Source: Mariniflexile sp044335535 | Lineage (GTDB): Bacteria; Bacteroidota; Bacteroidia; Flavobacteriales; Flavobacteriaceae | Reading direction: 5' to 3' | Assembly (NCBI RefSeq): GCF_044335535.1 | Contig: NZ_JBIQVZ010000002.1 | Coordinates: forward strand, 1 to 64,000 | Length of the DNA: 64,000 nucleotides | Shown: positions 60,127-64,000 of the stretch, piece by piece | How positions within the stretch are numbered: position 1 is the first letter of the stretch | Layout of the letters: the number at the start of each line of letters is the position of its first letter | Position numbers and translations under genes: made by a program | Notes under the pieces: generated by a model | What the model was told of the DNA's origin: nothing | Database searches by the model: none | The model's input: the letters and a program-made list of their open reading frames with translations, nothing else

Positions 60127-62850
60127 CTATAACTGTATATCAGGCTGATTTCGTTTTTCGTATTTTAAATCTTTTAAGATACTCGATTTAATTCCAATAA
60201 AGAAATTCCATGAGCTTCTAGAGCTAAACGGTACCCAACTAAAATTCATACGCCAGCTCATTAAATCGCGTTCAAAACGTAATTGCGTATAAGTAAATCC
60301 AGCGTTTTTTAAATCATAACCAGATGAGGCGCCAATAGACCATTTGTCTGATAATTTAATATCGCCTGAAAACATGAGTGAATGAGACGATATTTGATTT
60401 TCCCGCCTATTATTAGAATAATTTAAAGCATATGCTATTCGTAAGTTCCAAGGGATTTTATAGTTGTAATATTCGCTTGGTTTTTTTTCTTCATCTTCTT
60501 CTTCCTTGTCTTTTTCTTCTTTTCCAAATTGTTGATTGGCATAATCTAAATCTTTTGGCAAATAATCTTCGGGGCTATTAATATTTTCATCATCCTTTTT
60601 TCCTTTTTTACCACCTTTATCACTAGATAAAGACCAACTTGTGGTTAAATTGGCAGTGGTTAACCTAAAAAGACTTCCACCATTGTCAATATTAAATTTA
60701 TTAATTCTCGTATTGTTGTTATCTAGCGCATAAGGATCTAAAGTAGCACCAAAATTCACGCTCATTTTATTGTTGAAAAGTTGTGTGCTCCCACTCATTC
60801 TAACAGGGCTCCATTGTAGCGAATCACCCGCAAAATTATATGACGTTGAAAAGTTTAGGTTATTTAATAACATAATCTTTTTTGCTTCGGTTGCGGTACT
60901 ATCTTTATCGCGCACTTTTGCTTCAAGATTATTAGAAACCGAAATACCCATAGAACTAGAGAAATTTTTTCCTGGCCCCCCAAAAATACCTTGTTCAAAA
61001 CGGTTGTATTCTAAATTTGTGTTATTATAAATAGCATCTAATTCTGCAGAGGTTAAGCCATCGGCATTTACTACTTCTGCCGTTTCATAATATTTATCAA
61101 AAGCGGGGTTGATATTATAACTTATAGACGGACGGATTATGTGTCGAATAGCCTTTATTTTGGTGTCTTCACCTTCTTTTTCAAAGTTAAACATCCCATA
61201 AACAGTCGTTCCTAAACTGGTGCTAAAATTGTAAGTTCTAAACGCATCAAAACCATTTACATCTTCAATAATAGGTTTCTTGGTTACAGCATCGTAGCTC
61301 TTTTCTATGGTTTTAAAGGTCCAAACTTCATTAAAGCTGCTACTGGCACTTATGCTAAAATATTTGAATAACTTAAAATTAGTGGTAAGAGGAATGGTAT
61401 GCTGAAAACCTGCTTTGGCATCATTAAACATTTCTTTTTTAAAGAAAAGCGAATCGGTAGTATTGATTCTATTTTCCCCTCTCACGCTGTACTGCAAGTT
61501 AATATTTTGAATAATTCCTTTTTTAGTGCCTGTTTTAGAAGCAAAAGGATATATTCTTCCTAGACTTCCTTGAAAAGTTGGAAGCGTCATATTAATTTGT
61601 TGGGTATTGGTGTTTTGCGAATGTGTTGCCGTTAAACTAATATTTGGTGATAGTTCGCCTTGAAATGTTTTTGAATATGAAACTGAAGAAGACAAGGTAT
61701 TATTTAAAAAAGAACCGGTATTAATTTGATTAACTGAAGTTTTATAATATGTACTACTACCTAAGTTTACCGATGCCGAAAAACGCGAATTAGGATTGGA
61801 TTTCCCATCTTGACTGTGCGACCAACGGATATTATAAATGGTTGACTTAGAATAATCGGGAAAACCACGTTCGCTATTAATTAGGTTTTCATACCTGAAA
61901 CTAAAATTACCTCTAAACTTATAGCGTTTTGCATAGGTGCTTTCTGTACGAAATCCATAACTTCCGTTGGTATAGTAGTCACCCAAAAGTGCTAAATCTA
62001 CATAATCACTAATAGCCAAATAATACCCGCCATTTTGTAAAAAATAACCGCGGTTATTTTGTTCACCAAAACTAGGGATTATGATACCAGATGTTTGTTT
62101 TTCAGACTGCGGAAAGAAGCTAAAAGGCAACCAAACGGGCGTAGGAATATCATAAATATACAAACCGGCAGCTCCTGTTACTATTTTTTTTCCGGGTACA
62201 ATTTTGGCTTTTAATAATCGAATATAATACTCAGGGTCCTCTAAATTTTCGGCAGTGGTATATTTTGCATTTTTCAAAAAGTAAACGGAATCATTTTCTT
62301 TTTTAGTAATGGATGCAATAATGGTACCATCACCTTGCTCGGTTTTAGAGTTGTAAATAAGTGCCTTTTTTGTTTCTGTATTAAAAATAATGGAATCGGG
62401 TTCTACAACATTGGCGCCTTGGGTAAAAACAGGTTTTTGGGTATAGCCACCAATAGAATCTGTAATACCTTTAGCGTATACTGTGTTTTTTGTGTAATCT
62501 ATAGTAATACTCCCTGCTGCAATATTCATGTCGCCATAATCAATGGTGGCTTCATTATAAAGATATAACTTGTGTTCTTTCTGGTTAAACTTGGTATAAT
62601 CGACTGCATGGTATTTTACCGTATGCTCTAAAAGTTCTTTTTTAGGCTTAATGGAATCTTTAAAAGTAGAATCCTGTGCTTTTTCAGAAGCTTTAGGTAA
62701 TAGTAAGCTATCGGTGCTAACAACAATACTGTCTTTAACACTTCTGTCAATAGTAATACCGTTTTTAGGGATGTCTTGTGCAAAGCTTAACATGTTAATA
62801 AACACTGTAAAACTTAATGTGAAAAGTATTTTAAAGTTGTTTGTGTGCAA
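60127..62850 (-). CDS. lptD: LPS assembly protein LptD
   Basis: 907 residues if the TTG at 62850 is the start; a TTG at 62901 adds 17 residues. The later start gives a normal signal peptide (HTNNFKILFTLSFTVFINM...LSFAQ), and a TAATTTTG box at 62906-62899 overlaps the earlier one. N-terminal OstA domain (KEHKLYLYNEATIDYGDMNI, TYAKGITDSI), then YIYDIPTPVWLPFSFFPQSE and a long C-terminal beta-barrel. It inserts lipopolysaccharide into the outer membrane. It is divergent to a cell-wall amidase. Confidence 0.92.
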   Translation of the reverse strand: MHTNNFKILFTLSFTVFINMLSFAQDIPKNGITIDRSVKDSIVVSTDSLLLPKASEKAQDSTFKDSIKPKKELLEHTVKYHAVDYTKFNQKEHKLYLYNEATIDYGDMNIAAGSITIDYTKNTVYAKGITDSIGGYTQKPVFTQGANVVEPDSIIFNTETKKALIYNSKTEQGDGTIIASITKKENDSVYFLKNAKYTTAENLEDPEYYIRLLKAKIVPGKKIVTGAAGLYIYDIPTPVWLPFSFFPQSEKQTSGIIIPSFGEQNNRGYFLQNGGYYLAISDYVDLALLGDYYTNGSYGFRTESTYAKRYKFRGNFSFRYENLINSERGFPDYSKSTIYNIRWSHSQDGKSNPNSRFSASVNLGSSTYYKTSVNQINTGSFLNNTLSSSVSYSKTFQGELSPNISLTATHSQNTNTQQINMTLPTFQGSLGRIYPFASKTGTKKGIIQNINLQYSVRGENRINTTDSLFFKKEMFNDAKAGFQHTIPLTTNFKLFKYFSISASSSFNEVWTFKTIEKSYDAVTKKPIIEDVNGFDAFRTYNFSTSLGTTVYGMFNFEKEGEDTKIKAIRHIIRPSISYNINPAFDKYYETAEVVNADGLTSAELDAIYNNTNLEYNRFEQGIFGGPGKNFSSSMGISVSNNLEAKVRDKDSTATEAKKIMLLNNLNFSTSYNFAGDSLQWSPVRMSGSTQLFNNKMSVNFGATLDPYALDNNNTRINKFNIDNGGSLFRLTTANLTTSWSLSSDKGGKKGKKDDENINSPEDYLPKDLDYANQQFGKEEKDKEEEDEEKKPSEYYNYKIPWNLRIAYALNYSNNRRENQISSHSLMFSGDIKLSDKWSIGASSGYDLKNAGFTYTQLRFERDLMSWRMNFSWVPFSSRSSWNFFIGIKSSILKDLKYEKRNQPDIQL

Positions 62851-62898
62851 CGCTTTTAAATGTATTTTTGTAAAAGTATGGCTCGATTTTTGAAAAGC

Positions 62899-62906
62899 CA
62901 AAATTA
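62899..62906 (-). promoter_or_regulatory. -7 promoter box upstream of lptD
   Basis: On the minus strand TAATTTTG (TAnnTTTG). It overlaps the TTG at 62901, which favours the start at 62850. Confidence 0.4.
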
Positions 62907-63096
62907 CATATATTTTTCTGTGATTGATTTATTATTCAATTAAAATTTTAAATTAAACTTGAACTCAAACATAATGAGTAATAAACCAAGTTTTTTGATC
63001 GTTAAAATGTTTGTGGGCCATAGTTATCAAAATAAAACACGATGATTATAGTTAATGTTTATGAATTAATGATTTAAACCAAATATGATTACCCTC

Positions 63097-64000
63097 ATGA
63101 AAACGAACAGAGTATTACTTTTCGTATTATTTATAACAGTATTAACATTTTCTTCATTTATTAAAGTAGGAAAAAATGAAGCAGTAGAAAAATTTGTAGT
63201 GGTTTTAGATGCTGGCCATGGAGGGCATGACCCTGGAAATATAGGAAATGGTTATAAAGAAAAAGACATTGCTTTAAAAATTGTTCTAGATATTGGAAGG
63301 CAGTTGGAGAAAAATCCAAACATTAAAGTTGTTTACACACGAGATAAAGACGTTTTTGTAGATTTGTTTGAAAGAGGACAGATTGCAAATAAAGCAAAAG
63401 CCGATTTATTTGTATCGGTACACTGTAATTCGCATAAATCCCAAGCACACGGAACAGAGACGTTTGTTTTGGGAATCCATAGGAATCAAACCAATTTTGA
63501 GGTAGCTAAAAAGGAAAACTCGGTAATTTTTCTAGAAAGTGATTATAAAAACAAGTATGGTAATTTCGACCCCAATTTGCCAGAATCTGTTATGAGCATA
63601 TTAATAAGTCAAGAAGAATACCTAGACCAAAGTATTATGTTGGCAAGCTTAGTTCAAAAGCAATTCACTACTAAATTAAAAAGAAATAATAGAGGTGTTA
63701 AGCAGGCAGGTTTAATAGTTTTGCACCAAACAGTGATGCCTAGTGTATTGATAGAGGTAGGTTTTTTAACGTACAAAGAAGAAGGTGCTTATTTAAATTC
63801 ACAAAGTGGACAAAAAGATATGGCTAACTCTATTACCAGTGCCATTTTAGAATATAAACACAATTTGGATGGCAATGTTGGAAATTTTGAGTTTGAAGAA
63901 CCAATACTCGAAGAAGAAATAATAGAAGCCACAACGATACCAAACGAAACGGAAGAAACAATTGTAGGATCCATAACATTTAAGGTTCAAATAGCAGCCA
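63097..64000 (+). CDS. N-acetylmuramoyl-L-alanine amidase, N-terminal part (runs off window)
   Basis: Read directly from the sequence; about 301 residues to the window edge. The ATG at 63097 opens a signal peptide (MKTNRVLLFVLFITVLTF); an ATG four codons earlier is also possible. The Amidase_3 zinc ligands are in DAGHGGHDPG, NGYKEKD and VSVHCNSH, and the catalytic Glu in LIEVGFLTYKEE. An acidic linker (EEPILEEEIIEA) leads to a segment starting FKVQIAA, the typical opening of a SPOR domain, which would target the enzyme to septal peptidoglycan. It cleaves the glycan-peptide bond during division. Confidence 0.92.
   Translation, partial: MKTNRVLLFVLFITVLTFSSFIKVGKNEAVEKFVVVLDAGHGGHDPGNIGNGYKEKDIALKIVLDIGRQLEKNPNIKVVYTRDKDVFVDLFERGQIANKAKADLFVSVHCNSHKSQAHGTETFVLGIHRNQTNFEVAKKENSVIFLESDYKNKYGNFDPNLPESVMSILISQEEYLDQSIMLASLVQKQFTTKLKRNNRGVKQAGLIVLHQTVMPSVLIEVGFLTYKEEGAYLNSQSGQKDMANSITSAILEYKHNLDGNVGNFEFEEPILEEEIIEATTIPNETEETIVGSITFKVQIAA

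Noticed and set aside
1..64000. Defence island, prophage, integron or complete insertion sequence
   Set aside because: No integrase, transposase, restriction, toxin-antitoxin or phage structural gene was seen; the accessory signal is limited to small repeats and MITE-like elements.

Overview
The window looks like a chromosomal segment of a marine or soil member of the Flavobacteriaceae (Bacteroidota). The DNA is AT-rich. Starts lack obvious Shine-Dalgarno sequences. Many genes are preceded by the Bacteroidota -7 box TAnnTTTG. Proteins carry lineage hallmarks: a type IX secretion C-terminal sorting domain, a PKD-repeat surface protein, DUF3822, DUF4251, a fused E1 alpha/beta dehydrogenase, fused aspartokinase-homoserine dehydrogenase, and a DUF5117-type metalloprotease. 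I infer the family from these traits and cannot name a species. No tRNA, rRNA operon, CRISPR array, prophage or complete insertion sequence was seen.

Layout. 1-1420: 5' part of a large secreted PKD protein (minus, runs off the edge). 1.9-5.7 kb: polyphosphate cluster (SixA-type phosphatase, ppk1, ppx). 5.9-9.75 kb: outer-membrane barrel, miaE, a lipoprotein, a GIY-YIG protein, dnaX. 9.75-12.6 kb: gene-poor stretch with a MITE-like element, an AhpD-like protein and the RNase P RNA gene. 12.6-17.7 kb: secreted proteins, rsmD/DUF3822 cluster, a RecD-like helicase. 18.2-20.8 kb: kdsB, a HAD phosphatase and a KdnB-like dehydrogenase, i.e. Kdo (possibly Kdo8N) supply. 21-28.2 kb: metalloprotease, Gfo/Idh oxidoreductase, yebC, PCD, a sugar reductase and gcvT. 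28.5-34.3 kb: threonine operon on the minus strand (leader peptide, thrA, thrB, a four-helix-bundle gene, thrC). 34.9-42.8 kb: T9SS cargo, nnrDE, TlpA-like lipoprotein, a substrate-binding-like protein, nucleoside phosphorylase, DUF1835, SUI1, 2OG dioxygenase. 43.1-48.2 kb: E1 dehydrogenase, Hsp20, 3D-domain lipoprotein, orphan ExbD, secreted protein. 48.2-54.8 kb: aldo-keto reductase, two SF2 helicases, cold-shock protein, two DMT transporters. 55.2-64 kb: GT9 glycosyltransferase, DUF4251 and dioxygenase-like secreted proteins, a beta-helix lipoprotein, lptD and a cell-wall amidase that runs off the edge.

The genes are mostly housekeeping and envelope functions; kdsB, kdnB-like, GT9 and lptD together concern lipopolysaccharide supply and export. 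The most unusual content is between genes. Short tandem arrays, mostly 7 or 8 bp in period and different in sequence at each locus, begin at or within a few bases of stop codons, and most units carry a stop codon in the sense direction. At two loci the 3' end of a gene is itself duplicated downstream (a four-helix-bundle gene before thrC, four copies of a 115-bp unit; and an SF2 helicase). There are also two families of MITE-like elements, BIME-like hairpins, a GC-rich structured element, and a clear threonine/isoleucine leader peptide upstream of thrA.
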